NCBI RefSeq assembly: GCF_028769735.1
Contig: NC_088178.1
Span: forward strand, 26,185,357-26,249,356
Length of the DNA stretch: 64,000 nucleotides
DNA from: Zonotrichia leucophrys gambelii
Taxonomy: Eukaryota; Chordata; Aves; Passeriformes; Passerellidae
Reading direction: 5' to 3'
Each line of letters begins with the position of its first letter. Positions within the stretch are counted from its first letter, which is position 1. Made by a program: the position numbers and the translations under genes. A model generated the notes under the pieces. The model saw only the letters and a program-made list of their open reading frames with translations. It ran no database searches and had not been told where the DNA came from. Positions 48,627 through 60,300 of the stretch are shown piece by piece.

Positions 48627-49159
48627 CCAGACTCTCTGTGTATGAGCCCTTATTCACCCCTGCAGGTAACACAGACCCTCCAAAGGGTGTCCTACTGAGG
48701 GTGTAGTGCACAGTTGTGGAGAGGTGATTGCTTCAAGAACCACGTTTCTGGCTGTGCACTCACCACACTTTCACCTCTTTTGAGGGAGGAATCACTGGAA
48801 TTCTCTACAGAGTGCTGTAAACAGCAAGGATTCCAGGTAATCTCACTAAGTGAGTCAGTCACTTGTAACTCCCCAAAGTCAGGAAGGCTCTTTGACATGT
48901 GGGGTCCCTCTTACCACTTCATGTGGGCAGGTGGCACATGGCAAATGTCCGTGAATTCCCCCAAAATCTCTGAGCAGAGGAAGTTCTGCTGCCATCTCTG
49001 CTTAGGGGAATTTGTAAGGGGGGCTGTGGCTTCTCCACAGGTGCCCATGGGGTAGTTGTAGGGTCTCTCTCCTGCCTTGTGTCACCTGGCTCAGGTTTGG
49101 AACTGTCTGTCATCATGAACTCATCTAAAAAAGTGTCAGATTGTCCTTGTGGCAGACTG

Positions 49160-49216
49160 GTTCAGCTGACCTCCAGGGGTCTCTCCCGACCTACATTTCC
49201 CTGTGATTCCAGGATG
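49160..49216 (+). mobile_element. Possible CR1 3'-terminal scrap
   Basis: The sequence CTGACCTCCAGGGGTCTCTC, then CCGACCTACATTTCC and CTGTGATTCCA, parallels the CR1 terminal block (TGACCTCCAGAGGTCCCTTC, CAACC, CATTCTGTGATTC). Only about 55 bp are recognisable and there are several mismatches, so it may be chance. Confidence 0.55.
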
Positions 49217-51424
49217 GAATGGCAGAGAGCTCAGGACCTCTGCAGCACAGGCTACTTTTATTTCTTCTGAACGTGAATAGGAGCATTGTGTGGATACCCA
49301 AGGGCCCTGACAGACAGGCCCTGGCAGTGACTGGAGCTTTTCCTGGCCTCAGCTCTCGGTCAGTGTCTCTGACAGAGGATCTGGTGCTTGCAGCAGCAGG
49401 GAAGGTGTGAACTGGAGCAGCTGAGGATGCTCAAATTCCTCGTTCCTACAAGCTGCTTGTCATGGGCCAGTCATGTTTTAGGGATCCAGGCAGCCAAACG
49501 CGCAGATAATGGGAGACAGAGCTCCAGCTTTACACAGCCAAGCTTGAAAAATGAAGCCAAAGAGACTTGGGCTTGACTTGAATGTGGAAAAGGGATGCTG
49601 CAGTCCTCTGCACTGTCTGAATGCTGAACAAAGCACAGCATGGCCCAGAACCCAAATGCTTATGCACTCTCCCACCTCTGAATACCAGCTTTGAATTGGC
49701 TTTGATTTTTATTGCATATTTGTTCACAGCAGCTGTCAGAAAGTTTAAATGCTGGAGTTACTGCTGGAATAAATACATCCTTCCAAAGCCCTGCTATGGC
49801 TCTCCCCGTTGGGAGTTTATGTAATGCACTGAGTGGTACAGAAAGAATGCACAGAGAACATTCTGCTTCCTGGAGGTTTCAGCCTGCTTTGACAGCTCGG
49901 TGCTGACTCACTGTCAGGACCTGGTTTGAGCTCTGTCGTAAAGCTCTGAGGGCTGGGAAGCACAGCCATGGACATTGCCACAAATGGATGTGAAACCAGG
50001 CTGGTACCATCCTAGGTGGCTTTTTGCCTGGGCATTGCAGATGCCATGGCATCCAGCCAGGTGCCAGCTTAGGGCAAGGGCTGCTTTAGGTGAAGAACCA
50101 GAGAATACCCCAAAATGGCCTCAAAATGCTGGAGGAAGATGAACATTTCTTTTAGTGCTATTTTTATCCAATATTCTAATTTTGTCCTGTTCCCTTACAT
50201 AACTTTCAGAGTTACAGCTGAATAAACTTTCAGGCAAGAGAAATATTCCTAATACAGCTCTAACTTTCTCCAGACTGAGTCTCTGAAATAATCCACAAAA
50301 GGTTTCCAGTCCATGTATGTGGCATTGGACCTTTCTCTAAGAAGGAAAGTGTAGAAAGAGATTTAAGCCCTGTAAGAGTTGAGTTTGTTCCTCCATGGCA
50401 AAAGGCAATTATTTTGTTTGGGTTGGATGGACTTTGGTGAGATGGGGTCAGCACAACAGAAGCCCTTCTGCCCCTGCCCTCCTCTCCTATCCAAGCTCCA
50501 GCAGTGCAGAGAAGGGAAATCTGGGTCTGTTCCCTGCCCCAGGGCTGATGGATGCCCTGAGCAGCTTCTCTTCTTGCCCTTGGGGCAGACCACTCGAGCT
50601 GGGAGAGTTAGGGAGTAGATAAATGAAGTTAACTGTGCCCTGGCTCTTCCCTGCTCTTCAGGGGCTGTGTGAGGCAGCTCACAATTTTTTTTTTTTATTT
50701 TGCAAAACACTGAGGATTTTTTAATGATCTCCAGGGACCAGGTGGGTCCCTGGCTGCTGCAGGATATGGCCTGAGAAAGGCTACCTTTTCTTTTCCCAAT
50801 TCCCTTTTCATGTTAAATCTGCAGGATGAAAATCACCAGATGTCTTCTCCAGCCCCTCCCTGTGTCTAAATGGGGAATGTTCAGTGAGGCATCCCAGGAA
50901 AGCCAGACTGGTGACCAGCCAAACATGAGGGACAGGGAAAACAAGGGCTTGGAGAAATAAGGGATCAGGAAAAGTGGCTGTGAAGGCAATGCACCTGTAC
51001 CCCAGCAACTCTTTTTTATGAAAAATGAAGAGGAAGCTCCAGTGGACCAGTTGTTCAATCTTTTTTTATGTTTTTAAATAACTGATACAATTTGTTACCA
51101 AAAATATAAAGAAAAATCACAAGACTGGTGAATTGGAATGTTTTCTAGCTGTCTGCCTTTCCCCAAAACACAGCCTATGCTTGGGTGGTAGTTTAAATTT
51201 GTTTAATGTTCACAAGGCAGATAAAAAGCCCAGCAAATCCAGCAGGAGATTTTTCACTGGCTTCTTTAGAACTTTGGATGACTCCTAACTCTGTAGGCAA
51301 AATAACACACACGAGTAATCAACATTTGCCCCTTTTTGGAAACCCATCAGCCCAAAAGGGCTGTGGCCATGTGTTTATTATGTGTTTGTTGTTGCATCTT
51401 TCTCTGACTCTCTGTGAGGAAAGT
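49217..51424. other. Unique noncoding DNA
   Basis: No gene or named transposon is recognised. Frames of 115 codons (minus, 50363-50710) and smaller have no domain. A 10-T tract is at about 50686-50696. Nothing else stands out before the CpG-retaining patch. Confidence 0.55.
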
Positions 51425-51610
51425 GCAGATCATCAGGATGCGATGCGGCCGCGCTTGAGATCTTGGCCGTGGAATTGTTTATTGAACAGTGACAGACTGC
51501 AGCACAGCCCTTTCAGGAATGATAAGGAAAGTTTTATGCAAGCCCACATCTGCACTTGGCTGGGCACAACGTCATGTTCCTGATTAGCCATAAATTTGTC
51601 TGAAGCACTC
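51425..51610. promoter_or_regulatory. CpG-retaining patch with NotI site, candidate CNE
   Basis: Four CpGs fall within about 15 bp (GCGATGCGGCCGCGC, 51440-51454), including a NotI recognition site at 51445-51452. Three more CpGs follow in the next 160 bp, while flanking DNA is CpG-poor. Words such as TGATAAG, AACGTCATG and GATTAGCCATAAATT follow. The patch is too small for a CpG island. It may be a conserved noncoding element or a germline-unmethylated spot; this is inference. Confidence 0.28.
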
Positions 51611-51789
51611 GCTGAAGTAGGAGTGCCCATGGTGACTGATTTCTGCAGTGCAGCTTGTGTTATTTCCACTGCTCCAAACTCATGTGCAGCAGTGAAACAC
51701 AGCCCTCTAGAAGTGCTGAGCCTTGTTATTTCCTACTCTGTTTCTGCTGCTTGCACTCTGCCAAGCATTATGGTTTTTTGGTCCCTTTT

Positions 51790-51873
51790 AAAGGTAAGTC
51801 TTTCAGGCCAGGTTGGACAGGGTTTGGAGCCACCTGACTGGCAGGTCTCTCTCAACCCAAATCATCCTGTGAG
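51790..51873 (+). mobile_element. CR1 LINE 3' remnant with internal deletion
   Basis: TTTCAGGCCAGGTTGGACAG, then GGTTTGGAGCCACCTGACTG and GCAGGTCTCTCTCAACCCAA, then ATCATCCTGTGAG, follow the CR1 3' order. The TGGCAGGGGGTTGGAACTAGATGATC segment usually present is missing. It is an old, shortened copy in sense orientation. Confidence 0.82.
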
Positions 51874-54394
51874 TGAGAAATATTTTTCTACAATCTTCTC
51901 ATCTAGCTCACCTGTGGACAGTCAAATCATCTTTAACCCAGTGCTAAAAGATCCCTTTTCCCATGAGAAACATCCCTTTCCTGAGACACACTGTGCAGAA
52001 TTGACACAGGGAAGCTTAGTCTGGATGGGCTGTGTGGTTTTCCTTGGACATTGCGATTCCATCCACAAAGCCCTGGGTCTTTCTGCTTCTGTCATGACCT
52101 GCAGCATCTATCAGTTATTAAATGTTAAATATTGTGAGTCTATTGCAGTAGAGTAACAATACTTATGACTTAGGTAGGTTTTTGTCACTGCTCCTGTGCT
52201 AGACTCCTGACAGTTGTGACAGAAGTTTCCAAAGCTCTTGTGACATGTAACCCACAGAGGGTTTTCTGTGTAATGCATCTCCCTGAAGATCAGTAGTGAT
52301 TTCCTCAGGGTGAGAGGTTAACAAAGGTTTCTTGCACATTGAAACCCTATTTCTGACATTAGAAGTGGGGCTTTGGTGTTAGATAGTGCCTTATCAATGT
52401 AATTGCAAAATACATTAGTAGCCATTTACTGGTGTCTCTTTATACCTGGATTATGTCATTATTCACCTTTTTTTCCATGGTCTCCTAGTCTCTTATTGTG
52501 GGAAATAGATTTGTAGAGAGTTCTATGTTAGTACCATTATCCTTGCAAATGGCTCAGGACACAGCCAGTGGGATGTGCAGCCTTTTCTGAATTTACAAGT
52601 AAAACCTGGAGCTCCACTGTATGAATTAGGGCAGTCAGAGAGAAACTATCAGCTAAATCTGAGAATGAACTGAGGATCTGAGAGGGTTCCCCCATGACTC
52701 CTGTTCAGCTGCTCTGTATATTGTTTTAAAGGACCCTTATGCAAGAAGTATGTTGCCTTCTGAAAGAGGAGATTGTTTTACTTACTTGTTGTGGGAAGGT
52801 CTTCAAATTTCAGCCCTTCCTGCTTATATTATGGCATTCTAGGGCTCAGCCTGCTGTAGTTGCCCTGTGCTATGTGAGAAGCAGGATCCATGGCAGATAA
52901 ATCCACAGCCAAAGCCTGTTGTTACAACAGAAGTCTCTTGCCAGAGAGCCTGAGTGATTTCAGCTTCTCATTGCAGCGGAATGCATTTAATACTGCTGTG
53001 TGCTGTGGGAGACAGGTCAGAGTGTCCTGGAGCACAAAGTCCCCTCATGGCTCCACAGCAGGTACAGCCTCAAATGGAGGCTGTGGTGACAGGGACAGAT
53101 CCAAACCAACCTTGGACAAAACACTGCTACCCCCATTCTGCCTGGAAGGCCCAGTTTTGGCTGATTCCACCATCAGTGAGCCCCTTTCCAAGGAGATGAA
53201 GGGGAAAGAGGTAAATTCAGTCCAGGAAGTGGGCTGATCCCACTGTAAACTATGACAGTAATCTTGACCAGGATGAAACATTTGTGTCTTGAAATTCCCA
53301 TTCATGGCTTTTCCAGTCCTGACTGCACATGTCCCTGTTCCCATCAGTGGCCAGGCTGCTTGGGTGGATTCCCAGCCATTCCTGTCACTGGTGCATCACC
53401 TTTTCCCTGCTTGGGGAGATCACAACCTGTCAGAGGAAATGTAGCTCACTCCTCAGCCTTTGCAATAACAGGGATGTGATGCACCCACGAGCCATCAAAG
53501 GCACTTGGGCTTTGAAACATTTCAGTTTTGCCTCAAAAAAATGCTATTTTGAGAAGAAGAAGTTTCTGACCCACTTTCTAGCCTGCTGCATTTGAACATG
53601 AAGGTTCATGATCTCGGCAAGGTGGAGGCGTTCACACAAGCATAACTTCACAGAGCTCTGGTTGTCCAAGAAATAACAGATAGAAATTATTCATAGCTGA
53701 ATCATTTCAGCAGTCTTGAGAAAACATTGCAAGGAGTATGAGGTTGGAGCTTTTCAATCTCCTGGAATCATCTCCTTTCCTGAAAAGCACAGAGAGATCC
53801 TGGTGGTCCTAGGGTGAGGAGCAGAGGAGGTGGTGCTTCATATCCTGAGTCTGGTTTGAAGTTGGCTGGCAGCATCTTTCAGTGGATAAAGGCTTTTGCA
53901 TGCCTGCTTTAACTGCTTTGAAGAACAAGCAAAAAAATAGGCAAATTAAAATGCAAAAAATCATATTCAAACCTTTAGAAGCAGCCAACTCAAAGATGCA
54001 GCTCTCAGGGCTGGCTGCAGACCCTGGGCTCTCATCAGGGTAAGGGGTGTGAGCCTGAAGCTGGCACCCTCTGGCCCTGGCTGCAGAGTGGTTTCTTTGC
54101 TGGGTACATGGCATTTCTCAGGCTGGGCTCTGGGCAGGCCATGCTATATTTAAATATCTTTTACTGGTGAGGGACTAAAGGGCCTCTAGAGCTGCAACTT
54201 CCTAAGGGCTATTCTGCAGATTCCTTCCTCCTTTCTTTTTCTTTCTTTTTTTTTTTTTCCTTTTTGTTTTCCTTTAAAGGAAACCCTCAATCTTCTTAGG
54301 AAATAATCTTTTGTTTGTGTCATGAAAAAACCTGTGCTGTCCTGGCTGGGAGGGTGGAAGGGCCAATAGGAAGAGGTGCCACTTGTGTGTTTCG
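51874..54394. other. Unique noncoding DNA
   Basis: No gene is recognised. The largest frame on the left (186 codons, plus, 51596-52156) crosses the CR1 remnant and has no domain, so it is chance. A polypyrimidine (C/T) tract of about 70 bp lies at 54225-54295. Confidence 0.55.
54226..54290. repeat. Polypyrimidine (CTTT)n/T-rich tract
   Basis: Almost pure C/T on the plus strand, with CTTT units and a 15-T run. It explains the Lys/Glu/Arg-rich C-terminal part of the long minus-strand frame that crosses it. Confidence 0.85.
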
Positions 54395-54600
54395 ATACAA
54401 CCAAGCGTGTCTTAAATAAACATATGTTTATTTTTCTACCTTTCTGTTGAATTGCATCCTTGCCAGCATAGAAGGTAAAAGTATCCAGTTCAAAGGAGGC
54501 AACTGCAAGCGTAGGCTGACATCCTGTCATAAATATAGAACTGGCCCCATGACAATGCCCTGCTCGGGAACAATGGGAGCTGGGAGAGAGCAATGTGTGA
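54395..54600. promoter_or_regulatory. Candidate regulatory element with forkhead palindrome
   Basis: A perfect 20-bp palindrome occupies 54414-54433. Each half is AAATAAACAT, so two head-to-head forkhead-type sites (ATAAACA) flank a central E-box CATATG. The surrounding 200 bp are non-repetitive, retain several CpGs (TTTCGATACAACCAAGCGTG, GCAAGCGTAGG, CTCGGG) and read like vertebrate conserved noncoding sequence. Forkhead proteins bind RYAAAYA and some bind as dimers on inverted sites. Function here is inferred. Confidence 0.35.
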
Positions 54601-54810
54601 ATTAACACAGTCCAGGCAAATGATGAACAGCTGATGGAGGAAAAGAACTGTGGGCCAGGCTGCCAGCTCTCAGGGCTGCCTCTGAGCTGCCCTTTGTCCC
54701 CTTCACAGAGCTGTGTGATGTCTCTGCTGTGCTCATGTGCCAGCCGTGGTGCCACCCTGGGGACACCAAGGGCACGGGACACACCTCTGTGCCAAACCAC
54801 AGAAGAGATT

Positions 54811-55080
54811 TCACAGAATCACAGAATAATGAGGTTGGAAGAAACCTCTAAGACTGAGTCCAACATATGCTAACTAACACCTCTACTAGGCTATAGCACC
54901 AAGTGCCATGTCCATTTTTTTTTTAAACACATCCAGAGATGGTGATTCTACCACCTCCCTGGGAAGAGCATTCCAGTACTTTATTATTCTTTTGGTGAAA
55001 AATTTCTTCCTAATATCCAACCTGTACCTTCCCTGACGTAGCTGGAGACTGTCCTCTGGTTTTATCAGTGGCTGCCTGGC
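54811..55080 (-). mobile_element. CR1 LINE 3' fragment, 5'-truncated
   Basis: The plus strand reads TCACAGAATCACAGAATAAT, then GAGGTTGGAAGAAACCTCTA. It continues through CACCAAGTGCCATGTCCA, a T-rich stretch (54917-54926), AAACACATCCAGAGATGGTG, CCACCTCCCTGG, TTCTTCCTAATATCCAACCT and AGACTGTCCTCTGG, to GCTGCCTGG. This is the reverse complement of about 270 bp of CR1 3' sequence and is similar in extent to the copy at 20.07 kb. It appears relatively well preserved. Confidence 0.95.
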
Positions 55081-58000
55081 TCAGACTGGGGCAGAGCCGA
55101 GCTTTCATCTGCTTCTGCCCCTGTCCCACCTTGCTGACAGGACACGTGGCCTTGGGGTGAGGGCAGCTTTCTGCCCTGCCCAGTGCTCAGGTCAAGGTTT
55201 GCAGGGCAGGGAAGGGACCAGCAGTGCAGGGAAGCTGCAGCCAGCCCCATTCCCTGCCCTCAGGACTGCTCTGGACAAATCCCTGTGGCCAGGTTATATC
55301 ATCTCTCCATCCTGTATTGGAATGGCAGTAGACACCCATTTCCATGAGCAGGATGAGAGCCCCAGGCTCTGCTGGGACACATTTATCCCAGTCTGGCTTT
55401 GCCATGAGGAAACCAAATTCCAGGGTAATTAGGAGCCTCAGTGATACTTCCTGTGATACCTGAGAAACCTGTCAAGACTCAGTAAGAAGCAGCGTGTGGC
55501 TGTCAGTGGTTCTTGGCTCTGGCTGGGGCCCTGGCAGAGCTCACCAACTCCTGTCCCAGCCAGGAGCAGGCTGGGATAAGGAAGGGACCTGGGATAAGAC
55601 AGGAGCCACATGCCTCTATTCCTGGGTTTCACCTTTACAATGTGCTTGTGGGGACATTGTGGTGACCTTTTGGGCACTGATGGCTAGAGTGGGTGCACTC
55701 CCATGCAAAATCCAGCCTCTGGTGAATCCCTCATATAAACTGTATTGAGTTTAAAAACATCAGAGCAGAGAGGAGCTTAGTTTAGCTTATGTTCATCCTT
55801 GTTTTCTTTGACTAGCTACATTATTTTGTGACTGTCATGTTGAAAATGATGGCTTGCAGTGGCAAGAATTCACCTCACTTTTGCCCTAAGCCACCTTCAG
55901 CTCCTGGGCTCAGCCAGCAGGGCAGCAGCCAAAGTAACAGCAAGTGACAGTCACCAGCTTATCTTATCTAGCACAGAGAGTGTGGCATTTGTGAGCTGAA
56001 GGCCTGGGTTTTCTTTCCTTCTCTTTCTGTGCAGCGCAGGGTGTGCCCCATTTGACCTAAATATTTGTGAAGTTACATCCTTGGGACAGGCTGACAAAAG
56101 GTTATAAACTCATTTGTTTTCATCTTTTCCTCAGGCTGGCAGGCTGCAGCGAGGCATCACAGCTGCCTCACGTGGCTGCCTCACACCTTCCCCTGAGCCA
56201 GCTGACACAGGGCTGTGGGCCTGATCCACACAATTCCTGCCTCCTTACCCCCAGAGACTCTGGGGATAAGAAGCAAATGGTGTGGTGGGATATCAGGTGT
56301 CATGTCACTGTCAGAGGGGCTCTGGGTGCTCTTGGGGTGATGCACAGCTCAGTGAGCCCCTGAGAATCTGCAAAGTGCTGTGAGGGGTCCATTGACATCA
56401 GTGCCATTGGTTCCTTGTGTCTACACCATCTCTGGAGGAAGATGGGAAGGAGTGAGTTCTGCATGTGAGTGGAAGGAAACGAGGGAGCTTAATCCCAAAG
56501 GTGAAGCGTGTGCTCACGCTTTTACATCTCCCCAGCACTGTTCAACAGCAGCTGCGCTGAATTATGGTTGTGGCACTGCTGTTTCTTTTTGGAACAGAGA
56601 GGAGTGAGGTGCAGCTTTGGAATTCAGGCATAAGACAGAGCAGAAGGCGTTTTTCCACTCCACTCTTGGCTTCAACAGTGGTCAAATTCCACAGCAACTT
56701 CAAGAGCCTCTCCTAATGTGGGTGCCAGCTGTGCCCAACATCTGGACTCCCCTGGGTGCAAAGATGCTTTTGCAGGGAGCAGTCCCAGGTGTGCAGGGGG
56801 AACAGTGCTGTGCCTCAAGCCAGTGCTGCATTACAGACCCATGGAACTGGGCAGAAAGCAGTGAGGATAAAAGACAGACAATATTCCAGAATTGTGTGAT
56901 TCTGTGAGTGTCTTGTCTTTCACAGTGGATTTTAGTTTTTAGGCTGCAGCACCTTTGTGCTTGAGCACCACTCCCTACTATACATAGAGAGCTCACTCAT
57001 GCTGCCCTACCAAGCAATCTTTCTTCTCAAAAAGCTGAACAAATCCACAGCCAAAGCATTTCAGAGTCACTGCACAGTTTCTGACAAAACTGCTCACTGC
57101 TGGAGCTGGGATTGCCTGCTCTGAAACAGCAGCTTTCCCTTTTAATGTGGTGTCAGTGAGCAGGTTTGGGGGTGCACTGGTGCACGGTCTGTCAGCTGCT
57201 GGGTGGAAGGGGGGTCCCAAAGCATTCTCTCAGTGGCAGGTGAGTTATTGCAGGAGTCAGGGCAGCCCAGAAGCAGAAACATGCAGGGTGTGAGGCTGGT
57301 ACTGCCTGTGATTTGCAATGTGTGGCCAGCAGGGCTGTGAGCTTGATCCCACTGTTTGCCCCACTCTGTTATCAGAGCTGCTCAAATGTTTTCCATTAGC
57401 TAATCCTTAACCCTCTGCAGACACAGACCAATCCTGCACTGGAACCAAGAGCCAGATCAGAAATAAATTCTTTATATTTTTTCTTTGGAGAATTTTTGTA
57501 ATCTGTTTCCCCACACCACTAAAAACCATGTGAAAATCATTTAGAAAGAAGCAGCAACCAACAACCCTCTCCTCTCCCAGAGGTGATATTTAAGAGGAAC
57601 AAAATATCTGTGGAACAAAGTGATTTAAAAGCTTCTATGACAAGGTCAGAATCCAAAGTCAAATATGACTTTGAAAACTGACCAAAGGATTCATTCAGTG
57701 ACAGAAGTGCCATTTGGAAAAAAAAAAGAAAAAAAAGCAGATTTCCTGGAGCAGGCCAGACACACCTAGGCAGGTCAAAGAGAGTTGAGTGCTTGATGGG
57801 TGTAGGGGACCTTCCCTATGTAACTGATAAAGATTCACTGAAAGAATACATGGATATAAAATTTCTGAGTTCTTGTCCAAGTATTTTACCATTCTTAGGG
57901 TAAAACTGTCTTTTCTTTGTAGCTGATCTAAATCTCCCATGCTGCAATTCATCTTTAGCTGTGCACTTTTGAGAGAGCAGGTTTGATCTTCTCTGTTAGC

Positions 58001-58570
58001 TCATGGTCTCATGGAAGCTACAATTCCCCACGCCATGTGCTTTGGCCTCACTGGCTCCCTCCACTTCCTCAGGATTGTGCCCTGGGAATTCCAAAGCTGG
58101 ATGCAATATGCTGAGCACAGGGGCAGAACCACTTCCTTCAACCTGCTGCTTACACTCTCTCTGTTGTGGCCCAGTACAAAGCTGAATTTTGTCCCTGGAA
58201 GGGCACACTGAGTGAGGTTTAGTTGCAATGTAATAAATATCCCTCTCTCCCTGTGGCAGGCAGATCTGCAAAATGTCCCTGACTGACCTCCTGTGAGTCT
58301 CTATAAGCACCAGGGCCACATAAGGGCTTGAGCAATCCTGTATAGCTTCTATTTCTTTGTGCAGTTCCATGTTGCATCCAGCCTCTGATTGACCCTGTGA
58401 CCAAAGCCTGCCTTTAAGTGTTTGTAAGCTCCTAGCAAAACCAGCAGCAAAAGTAAAATCTTGTCAGCTCTTTGAAATTTCTGTCCCAGGATCTTTTTTT
58501 TCCCTGAGCACTGGTTCAGGTCTCTGGGAAATGCAAAGATCTGGGAGAAGTCTCCAGGGAAACAGTGTAA
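55081..58570. other. Unique noncoding DNA
   Basis: No gene or named repeat is recognised. GC content is somewhat higher at 55.1-56.9 kb, but there is no CpG island. Frames up to 124 codons (minus, 57996-58370) have no domains. Confidence 0.55.
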
Positions 58571-58656
58571 TTGTATTTCACTGATCTTGGAGGATCTGGC
58601 TATTCTTGTGTAGTTTTATTTCACTGATCTTGGAAGATCTGGCTATTCTTGACCAC
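58571..58656. repeat. 43-bp tandem duplication
   Basis: Units 58571-58613 and 58614-58656 share TATTTCACTGATCTTGGA, then GATCTGGCTATTCTTG. They differ only at a few positions, mostly near their edges. It is a simple local duplication in otherwise unique DNA. Confidence 0.93.
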
Positions 58657-60286
58657 CAACTACTCACTCTGGTTGCAAATGAATAAATAAACAGGAATGC
58701 AGCTGCAGCAAGGAGTGAACAGGCTGGACAAACTCCTGCGTACAAGCTTTCCACCCCAAAGGACCTGCACATTGACAACTGATTGACAAATATATTATTT
58801 GTGTTGCCTGTGGGGGTGGAGAGCTGAAATTCTAGGAGGAAAAGGGGAATCTGTGCAGGCTCCCAAAGTGGCATTGTTATGTCCTGAATCTACAGCTGCT
58901 GAGCACCAGTGAGACTCCATTGATAAAACATTTTGCTCTGTGTTTAGGCAAGACATTTTTGTTGTCCCAAAGCCAACCATGCCATTCCTCCTGCTTCTGC
59001 CCAGCTGCTCTATCCTAATTCTGTGCCTGGAATGCACAAGACTTGCTTTGCTCTTTGGCCTCAGCCTTTTGGGTGCTTCCAGCTGTGCTCTGCCCCCACA
59101 TCTGGTGGCACTGGAGATGGAAGTGCCACCAGCTACCCCCAGCAATGCAACAGAGCCCCATGCTGGGGACACACCGTGGCCTTGGGTCACCTGTGCCAGC
59201 AGGAGGGTGAGGCTCTGTGTGTGTGAGAGCCAGCCAGGTGCTCTCAGCCCAAGCCCTGAACTTTTGCACCGTGCTGAGGGGAAGGTGGATCATTTGGGAA
59301 GCCTGAGAATCCAGCAGCATTCCTGTATCCAGACTAGGTGGGGCAGCAACAAGGGATATTAGCTCTCCTGAGCAGTCAGTGTCTGAAACTTCCTTGTATT
59401 GTTTGTCCAATGCTAAGAGCTTCCCCCCAACACTAAAAATAGCTTTTTGTTTGTAAGTTCACTTTGCATTCACGTTTCCTCTCTTGGTTTTCTCAAGAGG
59501 TTCCTTGATATCTTTAAATTTGCTTGACCAACAGGAACAAAAGGCAGAAAAAGTCTCTCTGTGTGAAGATGGGGAGGTTTTCACCACAGAAAGAGAGAAG
59601 GGGAGGCAGCTTTTAATATCTTTTTATATTTAGTGCAGGTTTGACGGGTGAGAGCAAACACCATGTTCAGCCTTTATTCCGTTTACCCAGTGAGAGCAGA
59701 AGGGGAATGCATTGTCCTCCTGGGATCCCAGGGAATAGTTGGCAGTGATACCACAGAGTAAAAAATGCTGCTCTCAAAAATGCTCCAACAACCACCAAGC
59801 AACAGCAATCACAAGGACTCTCAGCTCTACCCTTGGCAGCTGTTATCTGGACCAGATGTTGTCTTAAGTAAAAGGGAGATGCTGTTTTCTGGAACAGAGG
59901 GATATATATTATTTTCTGACATTATTGCTCGATTGATTTCTTTTAAAAATAATGCCTTGTAGAATGTTAATAAATAGCTGTTTATTTTGACAGCAGTGTC
60001 AAGAGCATGCTAATGTGTTATTGTTTGGACTGTGGACACTTAAGATGTATAAAGGGAGATTGTGTTGCTGGTTCCAGGGAAGCAGGAGGGTTTTGCTCAT
60101 GGTGGACCCAGTCCAGAGAATGTGCTTTACATATGGGTGTTTATATCTTGCTCCGTCTGTAAGAGTTCATTTGCCTGATGAAAGATTGTTTGCTAGCACT
60201 CTAGGAGCTGGCAGGGAGGTATTTATACCATTGTCAACTCTGATAAAAGTTTCAGATGTTACAAAAGCTCTTGGATTGTATTGGGC
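58657..60286. other. Unique noncoding DNA, possible conserved patch
   Basis: No gene is recognised. A 140-codon plus frame (58940-59362) begins with a Leu-rich stretch, but no signal-peptide-bearing family is apparent and the opposite strand is also open. About 59930-60260 is a weak conserved-element candidate, being AT-rich and complex with GCATGCTAATG and CTGATAAAAG words. Confidence 0.5.
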
Positions 60287-60300
60287 GGGGGGGGGGGGGG
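60287..60300. repeat. 14-G homopolymer
   Basis: Fourteen consecutive G bases follow GGGC, so 17 of 18 bases are G. G runs this long are uncommon in AT-rich bird DNA, can form quadruplex structures, and are error-prone for sequencing and assembly. Confidence 0.95.

Larger units (their letters stand above)
46845..49159. other. Unique noncoding DNA with small repeats
   Basis: No gene is recognised. It contains a 9-bp perfect inverted repeat (AATCTTAAT 47243-47251; ATTAAGATT 47260-47268; 8-nt loop), an (ATTAG)4 microsatellite at 47344-47366, and the CTTAACAAAATAT array at 48570-48626. None is linked to an apparent transcript. Confidence 0.55.

Noticed and set aside
51596..52156. 186-codon plus-strand open frame
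   Set aside because: It runs through a CR1 3' untranslated remnant, so it cannot be an old conserved coding exon.
54186..54800. 204-codon minus-strand open frame
   Set aside because: It crosses a polypyrimidine tract (giving a Lys/Arg-rich tail) and the forkhead palindrome. Other frames overlap it and no family is recognised.
58940..59362. Leu-rich start of a 140-codon frame that resembles a signal peptide
   Set aside because: The rest has no recognisable fold, the opposite strand is open over the same stretch, and no promoter or splice context is evident.
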